Made by a program: the position numbers and the translations under genes. From Micractinium sp. NFX-FRZ (Eukaryota; Chlorophyta; Trebouxiophyceae; Chlorellales; Chlorellaceae): a stretch of 49,490 nucleotides of DNA. Every line of letters begins with the position of its first letter. The stretch's first letter is position 1. A model generated the notes under the pieces. That model made no database searches and was not told the origin of the DNA. It saw nothing but the letters and a program-made list of their open reading frames with translations. The stretch covers positions 1 to 49,490 of the forward strand of contig JAPTJF010000459.1 in assembly GCA_029339195.1 (NCBI GenBank), read 5' to 3'. Shown here one piece after another: positions 10,201 to 33,102 of this stretch.

Positions 10201-13200
10201 CGTCAAAAGGAATGTGGGCGCACCTGGATGAAGGCCAGGGAGGAGTTGTGGCGCTCTGGCCGGCACAAGTTATCCTGATGCTCCCCCGCCCACATTTACC
10301 CACTTGGTTTTCAACCCAACATATGAATGGGCGCACCTGGATGAAGGCCAGGGAGGAGTTGCGGCGCTGCGGCGGGTAGAAGTGCTTCTCGTGCTGTGCC
10401 CACCAGCTGTCGTTGGGTGGCACCGGGTACTGCATGTCACGAATCACGTCCAGGCGGCCGTGGGAGTAGGTGGTGCGCTGCAGCGGGGGGCAACAAACCA
10501 AAAAATCACGCGGGCGCAGTGGAGGAGGGAGGAGGGGGTTTCTCGGGGCGACGCAGCTGCAGCGGGCAAGCGGAAGCACACAGGCGGGGTGGCGGGGGGG
10601 GCAGGGGGTTTCCAGGTGTGGCACAGCCACAAGGGCCATGCTCATGGTGCCATGGTGACATGCAAGCTTGCTGCCAAAGGGTGGACTGTAGTGAGTGCCC
10701 GCATGCACATGCGGCATCCCACCTGGCGCCAGGCTGGCGGCCACAGCTCGTCCAACACCTGGTAGCGTGCGCCGTACAGCGGGTTGGCGGCAAAGGCGTC
10801 CTGGTTCTCCCTGGAAGGAAGAAAGGGGAAGCCGGGCGAGGCAAATGAAGGGCGGGGCACTATGCGGAAGGGGACGGTGGAAGAGGACGGTGTACTACAA
10901 GATGCACACCGCACGGCATCTGCCAGGCAGTGGCATAGGCACACAGCCAGCCAGCCAGCCAGCCAGCCAGCTGCCCCACGGCTCTGCACCCCAACCAACC
11001 ACACCGGTCACAGCAACAATCAACGTGAATGTCAACCCACGGCATCGATTGTAAGGCCACGAAGAAAAGCCATCAAGCAGGCAAGGCACTCACTTCCACC
11101 ACCCCTTCTCCATGATGGGCTCCCCAGGGTTGCGGATCACGGGGCGCCCCGTGCCCATGGCGTCCACCTGGCAGGCAGGCAGGCCGGCGGGGAGGAAGGG
11201 GCTGTCAGACGCATGCAAGGCTGCATGAGGAAAGTATGGACGGGATCAGCAGGAACCCCGTGCCGGTGGCGTCCACCTGGCAGGCATGTGGAAGCACAGG
11301 GTGGAGTGCAGGGGGTCGTCGGGAGGAGGCATGTGCATACAGGGGAAGTGTAAAGGGGATCACGACAGGGGCAGCAGGCCGCAAAGAAGAGGGACACATG
11401 CTTCCCTCCTACCCCAACAAGAGGATACTACCAGCCATATCATAGCTATAGCTCACATGCGACTCACCATGTCGTCCCACGTGTTCTGCTCCCACGTGGC
11501 ATCCTCCATGCGCCAGCGCTCGCTGTACACCGCCCGCATGGCATCCGGGTCCTCCCGCTGCCTGCAGCGGGGGAGGGGGCAGCCGTGAAACGTTGTTTCA
11601 CTGTCGCGCATCACTATGTGTGCCTGACTGGCTGCGCCGCCCTCATGGCACCCGGGTCCTCCCGCTGCATGCCGGGGATGCATGCGTGGCAGCGTCAGCC
11701 ATGCACGCGTGGAGCGGCGGCGGCGCTGGCAGCAGACACAAGGCAGGAGGTGGTCAACAATGTACGCTTTGACACCTAACAAAGCAACCAACCGCATCTC
11801 AACGTGCGGTTCGCCAGCTGCACCACCACGAATGCAGCTGCCTCTCCGCACCCTCGAACAACACGAGGCCAGAAATACACTGGCTTATTATATAATAGTA
11901 ACAACCTACCTGAGCGTGCGGTCTGCCAGTTCAACCACCATGAAGGTGGCAGGGCCCGAGGGGTGGCAGTTCTGCGGGCGAGGCAGCACGCAGGGCAGGC
12001 AGGGGCGAGTGATGAAAGGTTTAGGGCAGCGGGGAGCGAAGGCAGGCAGGCAGGCACGCAGGCAGGCGGGCGGCGGGCGAGGGGAAAGGCAGATGCCGCG
12101 AATGGGGGAGGCGCCGGTTGTTGTGGCGGCTCGCAGATACAGGCGCGGCCAGCCCCCACGGTGGGAGGCGTGGTCCCCATGGGAAGCCCGCCCGCCCGCC
12201 CGTGCGCCCCGCCCTCCTGCTCGCTTGTCTCCGCCCACGCATGCACACAGGTACCCCTCCACCGGAGCCCACTGACGTGGCCACCCATCCACTCGCCCCC
12301 ACCCCGCACCTGCCAGTACATGACGCCGCAATTGACGCCGTTGCTGCACATGGGGGGGCAGGCCGGGGAGGCGAGCAGGCACACAGCCATCAGAGGACAA
12401 GCAGGTGGCGAGGCAGGCAGGCACAAGAAGCAAGAAGGCAGGGGGACAGGCGGGCGGGCTGGCTGTGATGCCTGGCAGGCCGGCAGGCTGGCAAGCGAGT
12501 GTGAGCATGGAGAGGCAGGCAGCCCGCATGCTCAAGGTGAGAGTCCCTCCTCCGAGCAGCACCGGACATGCGCGACCCTCCCCTCCCATGGCCCGCCTCA
12601 CTAGTGATTCCCGTCCCGGTGGAACAGCGCGTTGTATCTGCGGCAGGTCAGAGGACGGGGTGGGTGGGCAGCAATTGGGGTGTGAAACACACGTGGGGAC
12701 AGTGCAGCTCAATGTTGCGGTGAGCCTAGCAGGTCCAGCCAGGTGCGGTTAGGGAGAGAGGTGCCCCGCAACACAGCCCAGCAGCCCAGCGCGCTGCCTG
12801 CCCGTCGCCAGGAGGCAGACCCGGCACACGTTTCGCGCCCTGTCTGCGCCCTGCGCCAGCCTGCCTCCTTCCCTGCCTCCCAGCCCTGCCTCGCTCACTC
12901 GCTGAATGGCGGCGACTTGAGGTAGCGGTACGGGTCGTCCAACAGCGAGACATCTGCGGTACAGTGCAGAACGTTGCAGCACAGGGTGAGGTGGCAGGCA
13001 GGTGGCGTGGCGTGGCACGCATATTGCACACGGCCTGCGCAGCCCATGCGGCTTCAGCTAGCGCTCGTCTCCGCCCGACCCCACCTTGCCTGCCAGCCCG
13101 CCACCTGTCGCCCGCCTCAGCAGTCCAGGAGGCATCCCAACGACTGGCTCAGCACACCTCAGCCCTGCCACCTCACCACCGCCCAGGCCCGGCACACGTT

Positions 13201-15435
13201 GTAGCCCATGCACACCAACATCTGACTCTCAACCTCAAAACATTAAGGCAATAGCCCCAGGGCCGCAGCCCTCCTTGCTCACCATCATCCAGGCTCAGCA
13301 CGTTGTAGCCCATGCGCAGCGCGCGCGCCGTGAACTCCCTGCACACAGGCGCAGGCGCAGGGCACGAGCGGCAGGCCGGCAGTTCGCTGATTGGGGACGG
13401 CGCTCTCCAGGCCGCGCCCCCGCCACATCCACCCCACACATCACGCATCTACACACTGTCAACTTTCGCCCGCCTCCACAAAATCACGCATCCCCCGAAT
13501 CTTAGCGCTTGGACAGGGGGCTGGCGCTCGCCATGCTCCACCCCCACTCACAGGCAGCCTCCATCCATCATGCACCCACACACGTTACACAACTAACGCG
13601 CCTCTACACCATCATGCCTCCCCCAACTTGTAAAACACTTACCAGCGCTTGGCCAGCATCTCTTTGAAGGTCGCCAGCGCTCTCCACGCTGCGCCCCCAC
13701 TCACAACCAGCCTCCACCCATCACGCACCTCCCGGCTCCCAGCACTCACCAGCGCTTGGCCAGCAGGTCGTTGAAGGGGTTGGCGCTCTCCAGGCTGCGC
13801 CGAGAGTCCCAGGCGCAGGAGAGGGTGTCACGGTAGGCGGCAGGCAGCGCCGCACACTTGGCTTCCTCCCACATCAGCACAAAGATGTGGCCCAGACCTG
13901 CGGGAGAGGATGTCATTTGAATGCTAGGGTTTTAGGGCTTGGTACGGGCGAATGAGCCTGCACCCCAGTAGCCAGCAGGCGGGCAGCGTGGCACAGTTTT
14001 GGGTGATTCAAAGATGTGGTCGGCACAGACATGTGGGCCAGGCCTGCACAACAGCGTTGATGCACGGCGGGATGCTGGACATCACAGAAGGGCCCACTGC
14101 CCACAATCTGCACCAGCTGGCGTGCTCACAACCAGGAACGTCATGCCCACCCACCCACCCGACGCCCTTGCGTCCTCGCCACGTTTGACAACGTGACATG
14201 ATATAATAGCCCAACCCGTTTGTGGTCAACGTCGTGGTCGGCCACACTCCCAATGCCCACCCCCTCACCCAGCGCCCGTGCATCCTCTACTATGTTGAGA
14301 GTGTAGGCGTTGTCAGGCATGCCGGTGGTCACAAACATGATCTGGCATGGTGGCATGGGGAGGGAAGGAGGCGGGAGGGGCAGGGAGGCGGGGCGGTCAG
14401 CAGGCGGGGCGGTGGGCTGCGGTGGTCACAAACATGACTGGGGATGAAGGGCGGGGAGAGAGAGGGGTGAGTAGGGGAGGCACGGCGCAGTACCAAGCAC
14501 AGCAGGGCGCTCAGCAGCGGTGCATCCCCAAAACACCAGGGGAGACGAAGTGCCAGCAGAATGCAAGCTCCCAAGCAGCGGCAGGGGAGGGGGCGCACCT
14601 CTTTCTTGAACGACACCGCCTCCAGCAGCTGCCTCAGCTGCTCGTTGGTTGCAATGTCGCCGCGGAAGCGCTTCACCCTGCCCACGCTGCACAGCCCGCT
14701 CTCCTTGCAGGCAAGCGGGCCCCCGCTGCCGCCGGTGGCAGCAGCTCCCGCGGCATCTGTTGCATCTGGCTTGGCAGAGCGGGCCGCCGTCGCATTCGTG
14801 CCTGCGGATGCGGTGCTGTCCGCCGCCTGCTTGCCGGAGACTGTGTCGGCCGCTGGCTGCCGTGTCTCTGCAGGTGGCTGCGCCTGCTGCTGCTCTGGCT
14901 GCGCCTGCTGCTGTGCGGGCTGCTGCTTTTCAGGCTGCTCCGCAGGCTGCCCCTGCTGCTGCTCCGCAGCCGCTGCCGCCTCATCGCTGGCCCCTGCCGC
15001 ATCTGTAGCAGCGTCCTGCAACTGCGTGCCGCCGCCGGTGCCGCCGCTTGTGCTGCCCGCATCTGCCTGCCCGATGGAGAGGGTGAGAGACCGGTCGCCA
15101 ATTGCCAGAGTGAGCGAATGGCGTCCCGCCTGCTGCTGTTCCTGCTGCTGCTCTTGCTGCTGCCGGCCGCGGAAGTAGTCTCGGAATAGCACGCCCTGCA
15201 GCAGCGCCAGGACAGCCGCCACCAGCAATGCACGCACGACAATGCTGCGCCAGCGAGGGCCTGCCGCCTGCAGAGCGAGGCTGGGGAACCAGAGGTGGGC
15301 GCTGGCGGCAGCGTGGCGGCGGCGGCGGCGGCGGCGGCAGGTCTGACAGCAGGACCGTGATGCTGCGGACGCATGCGATCTCATACAGGGCTGGGCACGC
15401 CTCATGAATGCGGCCATTCGCAGCACAGCGCACAC
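7296..15435 (-). CDS. GT77-type nucleotide-diphospho-sugar transferase, type II membrane protein
   Basis: Exons, 5' to 3': 15435-14599, 14341-14269, 13897-13750, 13338-13283, 12953-12899, 12637-12602, 12343-12310, 11971-11910, 11561-11468, 11167-11094, 10810-10723, 10477-10337, 9682-9518, 9229-9150, 8794-8653, 8358-8185 and 7868-7296 (stop). They give 943 aa in one frame. An Arg-rich cytosolic tail is followed by one membrane anchor at about residues 64-84 (IVVRALLVAAVLALL), then a Q/A/S-rich stem to about 255. From about 280 comes a GT-A fold: IMFVTTGMPDNAY, GHIFVLMWEEAKC, a DDDV metal-binding motif (about 370-373) followed by LLDDPYRYL, and GVNCGVMYWQ. This is the PF03407/GT77 pattern of Golgi wall-glycan and glycoprotein arabinosyl/xylosyl transferases. 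The acceptor sugar cannot be read from sequence. Several Met codons (15435 to about 15384) could start it. The long C-terminal part is not recognised. The last exon may extend (see findings). Confidence 0.85.
7834..8010 (-). repeat. In-frame exon echo at the GT77 last exon
   Basis: The start of the last exon (7834-7880) is repeated at 7975-8010, including an AG acceptor before each copy. The encoded peptides are VMQFPDLQRRKRG and VMQFPHLQLRKRG. The DNA between them is open in the same frame. Confidence 0.75.
9620..9815 (-). repeat. Exon echo, acceptor end of GT77 exon 9682-9518
   Basis: The segment 9620-9690 is echoed at 9748-9815 in the preceding intron, sharing AGAGAGGCAG, GGGGAGGCGTC and GCTGC. 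The copy would be a competing acceptor region. Confidence 0.75.
10208..10390 (-). repeat. Exon echo, donor end of GT77 exon 10477-10337
   Basis: The 3' end of the exon with its donor (10323-10390) recurs at 10208-10275 inside the following intron, sharing the stretch GCGCACCTGGATGAAGG and more. Confidence 0.85.
13504..13805 (-). repeat. Exon echoes, donor end of GT77 exon 13897-13750
   Basis: CCAGCGCTTGGCCAGCA and the following bases at 13740-13805 recur at about 13641-13695. A weaker third copy lies at 13504-13545. All are in the intron that follows the exon. Confidence 0.8.
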
Positions 15436-16179
15436 ACCTGCCCACTTCTTCGAATCACCACCATGCGGTCCTCAGGCCTCAGCAGCCCTCCTTTTCGTAT
15501 AGTATACACGCGTCTAGAACAACTGAGCAACGCCGGGAATAACCCCGAGGAAGTGCCTAGTGAGAGCAGCACTGGTTTGTGGACATACGAAGGAAGTGTT
15601 CAGTGGGCAGGCCACTTGTTTAGGGGAAACACCTACGTGGGAGCCGGAAACGTAGGGAAGTGGAGCCTCCCGTACGCGGGCATGTGCCTCCTGCTTCCAC
15701 CGGCTGGTGCCAGCACCATTGCCGCCCAATGGTTGGTGACCCAAATTTGGCAGCTCTCGACACGACTTCACAAGGTGGCCTCCCTTTCCGCCTACCTACT
15801 ATACTCCGGGTGTCAAGATGCCAGAATTGGTGGCACAGCTTGCCCCCTGAAGCAACCACCAAAGCTGCCCCGAACACCCAGCGCCATGCTAGGGCATGCC
15901 ATGCTAGGGCATGCCCACCTCCCTGCCAGCTGGCGCCCGCCCAAACATGCCCCTGCCCCAGCAATGGTCGAAGCACTCAGCTTACAGCTTGCAAATTCGC
16001 ACACATGGAGAGGTCACAGGCGGGATGCCTCCAACAACGATGCAGTGAGGGGGGTGTATCAGTCACGCGCCAGGGCCCCGCTCCACATGCCAGCATGAGC
16101 TCGTCTGAAAAGACTGCCGGCAGCCGTACACCCCAGCGCCGCCAGGTCAGCAGCGTGCGCCGCCAGCTTAGCTCCTGGG
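15436..16179. promoter_or_regulatory. GT77 upstream region / RPB6 downstream flank
   Basis: About 740 bp without a supportable gene. The GT77 promoter should be here; an AT-rich GTATAGTATAC stretch at about 15497-15507 is the only TATA-like candidate near the start. At about 15882-15917 a short unit containing CATGCTAGGG is repeated twice around GGGCATGCC. No other structure is evident. Confidence 0.4.
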
Positions 16180-18020
16180 TTACCGCTCAGGGATGATCAG
16201 CTCGGAGAGGCTCCAGTCCTCATAAGAGTTGTCTGGCAGGTAGCGCCTGCAGCCGGGGCGGGGAGGGGAGGAGTACAGGGAGGAGGGACGGGGTGAGGGG
16301 AGCGTGCACAGGGACGCACCGCTGGGGTAGCCCCACAGACGCCACACGCACGGATCTATGTTGCAGCCAACAGCAGCTGCCCGGATGATGAAGGGGAGGG
16401 GATCTTCTTGCCCCGACGTTGCTTGCATGCACCCGCCACCCACCCACCTGCTGGTCACCTCGCGCAACTGCGCGTTGGACTCACCGGATGATGAAGGGGA
16501 TCTTCTTCTCGCGCAGCTCCTTGTACGCAATCTCCAGCGGGTCCGTCTCCGTCCCCACCTCCACCATCACCGGCGCATTCATGCTGATCTGCAGGGCGGC
16601 ACGTACGGCAGCACACAAGGACAGTGGAAAGGATGAGCAGCTTCCGGTGCCGGCAAATGATGAATCCCTTGCAGGTCAAGCTCCATCCCAGGCCTCCACC
16701 AGCACCGGAACATGCATGCCGCCCTGCAGCTGCAGAGGGTCGACAAAAACCCTGCAAAATGGCGAACATGAGTGTGCAGCGCCTGCACACTGAAACTGCT
16801 TGGGGGCGGACCCACGCAAGCGAGACGCGCTTTTCATGGGCGGCTGAACAGCAGGCCAGCCCGGGCTTGCGCACACACTGCAACCGCCACGCGATAAAAA
16901 TGTATGCCCCCACAAGCTGCATGCAGCGCCCGCTTGCTGCTCCTGCTGCCGCTGCAACAAGCGCACACGGCCCAGATACTGCACGCTGCTTCCGGCTTGC
17001 CGCCTGCCTGCCATGCCCTGGGCGCCGCCACGTGCCACAGACCTGCCATGCTTACCCGCCAGCATACCCACACACCCTGCACCAACACACACACACACAT
17101 AAGCTCTTGCGCACCTGCAGCGCGCGTGTGCCCAGCACCCGCGCCTTTTCGTATTTTGTGAGGTACCGCGTGGTGATGCGCGGCCGGTCTGCCTGCTGCT
17201 GCCCGCCTGCCGCCCCCTGCCCCGGCCCCTGCTCCAGAATCTCCACCTGCTGATCCTGGGCGCCTGCACACACGGGGAGGGGTTTAGTGTCATGCAGCTG
17301 CGTGCTTTTGCTCTCAACTGAGCGGTACACCCCCGACACACGCGCAGGCGGGCTAGCAGAGATCAGCAAGGTAGGGCGGCGCACGACCCTGCGCTGGTGG
17401 GAAGAGGAGGCCAAGGGGCGAGGACCAGCACCTGCCAGCTGGTGGCCAGTTGTGGCAGCAGCTGTTGGGATTGCGCGCCACTGGCAGCGTTTGACCAGCA
17501 CCGCGACGCTGTAACAAGCAATGCCACGCTAGCCCTCTAGCAAGCAGCACAGATGTGACGATGAGGGCAGAGCCAGCAAGGCTACAGTTCATATAGCAGT
17601 TCATGTAGCAGTTGATGGAGAGCAGAAACAGGAGCTCTCCAGAAGCGAGCGGGCTGGCCTCGGCGCTCACCCTCCGCAACCTCCTGCTCGTCTTCGTCCC
17701 CCCAGGGGTTGTCCTCTGCCACCTCGTCGTCCCCAAACTCGTCCAGGCCCAGGCTATCGATACAAAGGCAAGGAAAAGGTGAAAGACGCCGTCAGCGGCA
17801 GCAGGCAGTGGCGGCAGGCGGCAGCAACAGGTGATGGGAGCGGGCGGCAGTGCCGGGGCCTCCATGATGTGTTGATGTCGTAGAAGGAGCTGCCACATGC
17901 TCCGAGCGACCGCAGGAAGCGGCAGGCGCTCAAACGAAAGGCTGCATGCTGGGGTTGCCGCCTGGCGGGAGCTCACTTGTCGGCACCACCGCCACCAAAC
18001 ATGTCATCGTCGTCTGCCAT
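16180..18020 (-). CDS. RPB6: DNA-directed RNA polymerases I, II and III subunit RPB6 (RPABC2)
   Basis: Five exons, 5' to 3': 18020-17977, 17753-17671, 17263-17115, 16588-16485 and 16246-16180 (TAA), giving 148 aa. The N-terminus is an acidic tail ([10 protein letters not shown], then [20 protein letters not shown]), as in eukaryotic RPB6. The conserved core follows: [59 protein letters not shown], and a C-terminal ELIIPER. It is a small shared subunit of all three nuclear RNA polymerases that stabilises the clamp and links the largest subunits. Length and motifs fit the plant and animal proteins. It is divergently arranged with the AlaRS gene. Intron 4 contains an echo of exon 4. Confidence 0.95.
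16380..16517 (-). repeat. Exon echo in RPB6 intron 4
   Basis: CCGGATGATGAAGGGG followed by ATCTTCTT at 16483-16517 (end of exon 4) is repeated at 16380-16414, about 104 bp away, inside the next intron. Confidence 0.85.
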
Positions 18021-18255
18021 TTGTGAAGAGCTGCGGGGACTCAAGAAGGACGCCCGATATGCGGTGTTGGAAGTCGCGGCGGCGGCAGGAGGGGGCTGTG
18101 GTCGCGTGCAAGCGAGAGATGGGCCGTGGTTATATAAATCGAGCGATGCAGCCCACGCGAGGCCGGAAAGGGCGAGTAGAAACGAGTCTGTGACGTGGCG
18201 TGGGCTCCCAAATGTGGGAGCCTCTGCCTGTTTCCAGTCCACTAGCTCCCAGCCG
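18021..18255. promoter_or_regulatory. Shared divergent promoter region, RPB6 / AlaRS
   Basis: Only about 235 bp separate the RPB6 start codon from the upstream AlaRS start. A TATATAAA box lies at 18131-18138, about 120 bp from the first AlaRS ATG and about 110 bp from the RPB6 ATG. It reads as a TATA box on the plus strand. Both genes are housekeeping genes of expression, so co-regulation is plausible but inferred. Confidence 0.6.
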
Positions 18256-29238
<10,983 letters not shown>

Positions 29239-29825
29239 GGAAGCCCAGCACCCAGCTCAACCCAACTCCCCTTTGGCTTCTGAAGCGTGGCAGCGGCAGC
29301 GACAGCGGCGTCCCAGCAGCAGCGGCAGGCAGCATGTCGACTACACACGCATGTGCGGCACCGGCTACGGGCGGCAGCGGCGGAGCCGTCCAATGCTGGG
29401 CAGCTGCCGACGGTGGTAGGCTGGCTTCGGAAGCCGATCGTTCACCCGGATCGTTGTTCTTGCAGTGTGCGCTAGCACCCCGATTCAGCCCTGCTAAACA
29501 CGGGCCAGCCCACCCCCTGGCCTGTCTTCTTGACGGCAGCACCCCCGCCTATGATTTATGACCGCGCTACTTCTCCACTGCTGTAACCTGCCTTGCTTGG
29601 TGGATGGTTGCAATGTCTGGGAAAGAGGCGCATGTATGGGAGGAGATGGTGCACCTTCTGGGGGGTGGCAAAACAGCGCCCGCCCCTGGCGCCAGGCGCG
29701 CCTGCATCTTGCCGCTACTGTGAGAACACCTCACCACCGCCACCCGCCATCTTGCACAGTGCACCATCGTAATCCCGCTGCGTGACAACACCGCGGCTTA
29801 CCGATAAGACAGCGGCGTCGGCGCC
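29239..29825. other. AlaRS 3' flank / acyltransferase 1 promoter
   Basis: About 585 bp without a supportable gene. A TGTAA motif at 29582-29586 is a candidate AlaRS poly(A) signal, about 345 nt past the stop. The remainder should hold the promoter of the next gene; no clear TATA box is visible. Confidence 0.4.
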
Positions 29826-32574
29826 ATGTGGAGGAGCGAAACGGGAGCCGGCGAAGATTGGTGCCACGCTTCCCTAGGTCTCACCTACTTTCAGGCGCTT
29901 GGCATTGTCTCTGTTGTGGTGCCGATCTGCTCCGCCTGGCTACAAGCGTGGGGGCGGCGGCTGCCACCAGGGGCGGGACGGCTTGCAGTCGCGGCGCCGG
30001 TCGTCGCCGTCAACCTCCTCGTCTCAAAGCTCTTCTGCCGCTACAGAGATGCCAACACCCTGCTCATAGTCACGTGAGTGCCAGTCACGTGTGCTTTCCG
30101 GCAGCCCGTTGCCCGAGCGGCTGCGCTGGCAGGCACTTCCAGCACCGCTGTTGCCCCCCCGCTTTCTCAGTCACCCCAAGTTCCCCGCCTCCCTCTGCAG
30201 CTTTGGCCTGGCCTGGCTAGCCTCATTCAAGGTGAGCCTGCAGCTCTGCCTGGCACGCAGCTTGGTGTCCCCAAATGTGCCTCCGCTCCCGGGCGCCGCC
30301 CTTGGTGCTCTCTCCCGCTACCCCGCTCTGCACTGGCCCTCCCCTCCGCTGATCTCCCTCTCCCCCTGGGCTGCCCCTCTTTGGCACCCCTCAGGCCATC
30401 TCCTGGGCCCTCAACCGCGGCGCCTTGTGCATGCTGGACTTCACGCCGGCGCAGTTCCTGGCAGTCTACGCCGCGCCCGTCACACCCGCAGCAGCCGACG
30501 GCCAGGTGGCGTCCGAGCCGACACCGTTCAAACCGGCGGCTGCGGCTGCCTCTCCAGCGCCGCGCAGCGCGCACAGCAGCCTTGCCGCCGCCGCAGCCAG
30601 CAGCACCAGCCTGGCCAGCAGCAGCGGCACCAGGAGCAGCACAGGGGCGCTGCAACCGCCGCCTGGGACGGGCGCAGCAGCAGCGGCAGTGCGGCCCCTG
30701 CGCAAGCAGCACGGCAGCCAGGGGAGGCTGGGAGAGGATGCGGGCAGCGGTGTTGGGATGCTGCTGCAGTGGGCCTCCAAGCTCGCTTTCATCGTCGTCA
30801 TAGTGGCGGTCCTGCAGGTGCCGCTGCCGGGCCTGCTGCAGTCGTTTGCTTACGGTGAGCGAGGGGGGAGGCAGGGCTGCTGGGCGTCAGGGGGTGGGTG
30901 ATGTGCCACCGTGGCTGGGCAGGGCTGGGCAGGGCAGGGCTGGGCAGGGCTGGGCTGGGCGACGGGGGGGGGGGGGGGATTATGAACGGCTGTTGTGGCT
31001 GGGCAGGGCGCCTGTGGAATGAAGCTTTATGGAGCGCGTGAGAGGTGCCGGTCACCGCGCACCTCCTCAATGCTCTGCGCCCTGCCTTGGGGCCCTGCTT
31101 TGCGCCCTGCCTGGTCGGCTCGCCTGGCCGCGCTGCTTCCCGCCGCCCTGCTGCAACCCCAGGGGCCCGTCTCCCCCTCTCTCGCTCTTCTTCTGCCCCC
31201 TTGTAAGTGCACCCCCTGGATCCCCCCCACCCCCCACTCGACACCCCACCCCACTGTCACCCGCAGGCATGGCTCTGTATGGCCTCCTGTCTGCTGTGAT
31301 GGACGGCCCCGCCGCCCTGGTCATCGGCCTCACCGGCCTGCGCGTGTCCCCCCACTTTGACCGCCCCTGGCGCTCCACAACCGTCGCCTCCTTCTGGTCC
31401 AAGCGGTGGGACCTGGCCGCGGGTGGGTGAACGGAGTTTCAACCCAAGTGTGCCTGTGGGGTTGAGGATGGGGCAAGCAGGGGCGGGGTGCGGCGTGGCA
31501 AAGCAGATGTGCTCCCCGGCGCTAGCATGCTTCGCCGGCGGCCTGCATGCACCCGAGTGAGCAAGCTCCGGCCTGCTCAGGCGCACCCTGAGGCAGCTGG
31601 GTTACACCTCCCTTTCACCTCCCGTAACCTCATATTACCTCATCACTCTCCCCACCTTACATCATTCCCACTGGCTGCTCTTGTAGGCAACACCCTGAGG
31701 CAGCTTGTGTATGACTGCGTGTGCGACGGCAGCCTGCTGGTGCCGCCCCCGGGGGCGCCACGCGTGCGCCTCACCCCGGCCCGCCAGCTGGCAGGCACCA
31801 CGGCGTCCTTTGCTGTGAGCGGCGCTGTGCACGAGGTGGTCTTCTGGTGAGGAATATATATGGGGGGGAGGGTTGGGCGTGAGGCAGTTGTGAAGCCTGA
31901 CTGGGGGCATGTGGTTGTGTGGGTGTTTGGGTGTGGGTGGGTGGGTGGCGGTGCAACACCGACGGTCCCAGCAGCGGCCTGCTCTGACGGCCAGCGTGGG
32001 TTGAATGCTGGGACCTGCCCAACCCCTCCAATTCGCCGTCTGCCTCGGCCTCAGCCTTGCCATCCCTCAGGTGCCTCATCCCAACCAGACGCATCCTGGC
32101 TGCCCCCATCACTCCTTCTGCCTTTTCAAACAACCGCAATTGTTTCCTGTATGCAAGCACCAACCCTTCCTGCCCCGCCCCCTTCCCACGCAACACCCCT
32201 CAACTGCCCTCTTGCACGCTCTTACACGCTACCCCCCGCCTCCGCCCTGCGCGCCTCCCCCGCCCCGCCTGCCCGTCCGCAGGTATCTCACAGGCCGCAC
32301 CACCGGCGGCGTCTGGTTTGCCTTCTTCCTGGTGCAAGCCCCCCTGATTGCGGGCGAGCGCCTGGCGCTGGCCGCCCTGAAGCGGAGGGGCATCCACCTG
32401 CCTGACTGGCTGCGCAACATCTGTACCGCCCTGCTGGTGGTGGGCACGGGGCAGTACCTCTTCTGGCCACCCTGCATCAAGTACGGCGTGGTGGACTCGG
32501 CGGTGGGGAACACGCGGGAGGGCATTGAGCAGGCGGCGGCTGTGCTGCTGGGGGCGCTGCGCCGCCTGGCCTGA
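29826..32574 (+). CDS. Wax-synthase-like MBOAT O-acyltransferase, tandem copy 1
   Basis: Six exons: 29826-30073, 30201-30231, 30395-30854, 31267-31422, 31687-31846 and 32283-32574 (TGA), giving 448 aa. The protein has several hydrophobic segments. Its core is typical of plant long-chain alcohol O-acyltransferases: SFWSKRWDLAAGN, then LVYDCVCDG, then FAVSGAVHEVVFWYLTG with the presumed catalytic His at about 347. These ER enzymes esterify fatty alcohols or related acceptors with acyl-CoA; the true acceptor cannot be read here. Exon 3 carries an S/A-rich low-complexity loop of about 100 residues between membrane segments. Gene structure is identical to copy 2 next door (same exon count and phases), so they arose by tandem duplication. 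The N-terminal halves have diverged strongly but exon 4 is nearly identical. Confidence 0.88.
30964..30978. repeat. G15 homopolymer in intron
   Basis: Fifteen consecutive G residues, preceded by repeated GGGCTGGGCA units (about 30914-30961). Potentially quadruplex-forming and a likely sequencing weak spot. Confidence 0.9.
31575..31715 (+). repeat. Exon echo before acyltransferase 1 exon 5
   Basis: CACCCTGAGGCAGCT of exon 5 (31691-31705) recurs in the preceding intron at about 31584-31598, with similar flanks on both sides. Confidence 0.75.
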
Positions 32575-33102
32575 GCGGGGCGCGCAGCTTGGTGGTGCTC
32601 GGTGCGTGCCCCAGTGGCTTTCGTCCCACCTACTTGAATGCGTCAAGCCTGCCCAGTGCTCTGTTCCTTTTTTCACTTTCAACAGCATGTCCTGCGAACC
32701 ACTCAGCTCCCAGTTTTGAGTTCCAACTCCCACCTGCCCCTGCAATAAAGCGCGCCGCCCTGTCTTCTCTGCTGTGCACCTTCTCTTTCTGAACCAACCA
32801 AGCTTGCACTGCGCTTGATGTTGATATGATATGATGTGAAATAACAGGCTGGATGGCTGCCAAAGGAGACGAGATCAGGGCTGGAGTGAATATTCCTGCA
32901 GTGTCTGAGATTTTACTGGGCAGACCGTGAAGTCTGCTGACGGCGCCAACGGGCGGCGGTGACGAGGCAGGGTGCTGGCGTCAACTCCCAAACCCACCGC
33001 AGGGTGCGCTCACTTCTCAGCGCCTTGTTCGACTTGGCCCATCTTTCACAGGGGCTCGCGGTCCCACACAGCCCGCCGGCCGTGTGCTCCTCTCTCGAAG
33101 CC
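32575..33102. other. Spacer between tandem acyltransferase genes
   Basis: About 530 bp. An AATAAA hexamer lies at 32744-32749, 170 nt past the stop. It could be a poly(A) signal, although algae often use TGTAA instead and none is obvious here. The rest is presumed promoter of copy 2; I see no conserved element. Confidence 0.35.

Noticed and set aside
11776..12712. Overlapping Cys/Ala/Pro-rich open frames on both strands
   Set aside because: They span GT77 introns full of GGCA/CCTG repeats; the spliced GT77 exons explain the conserved parts.
14347..15189. Long plus-strand open frame opposite the GT77 first exon, rich in Leu/Cys/Ala
   Set aside because: It is the mirror of the Q/A-rich stem coding sequence; repeat codons on one strand create open frames on the other. 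No known domain.
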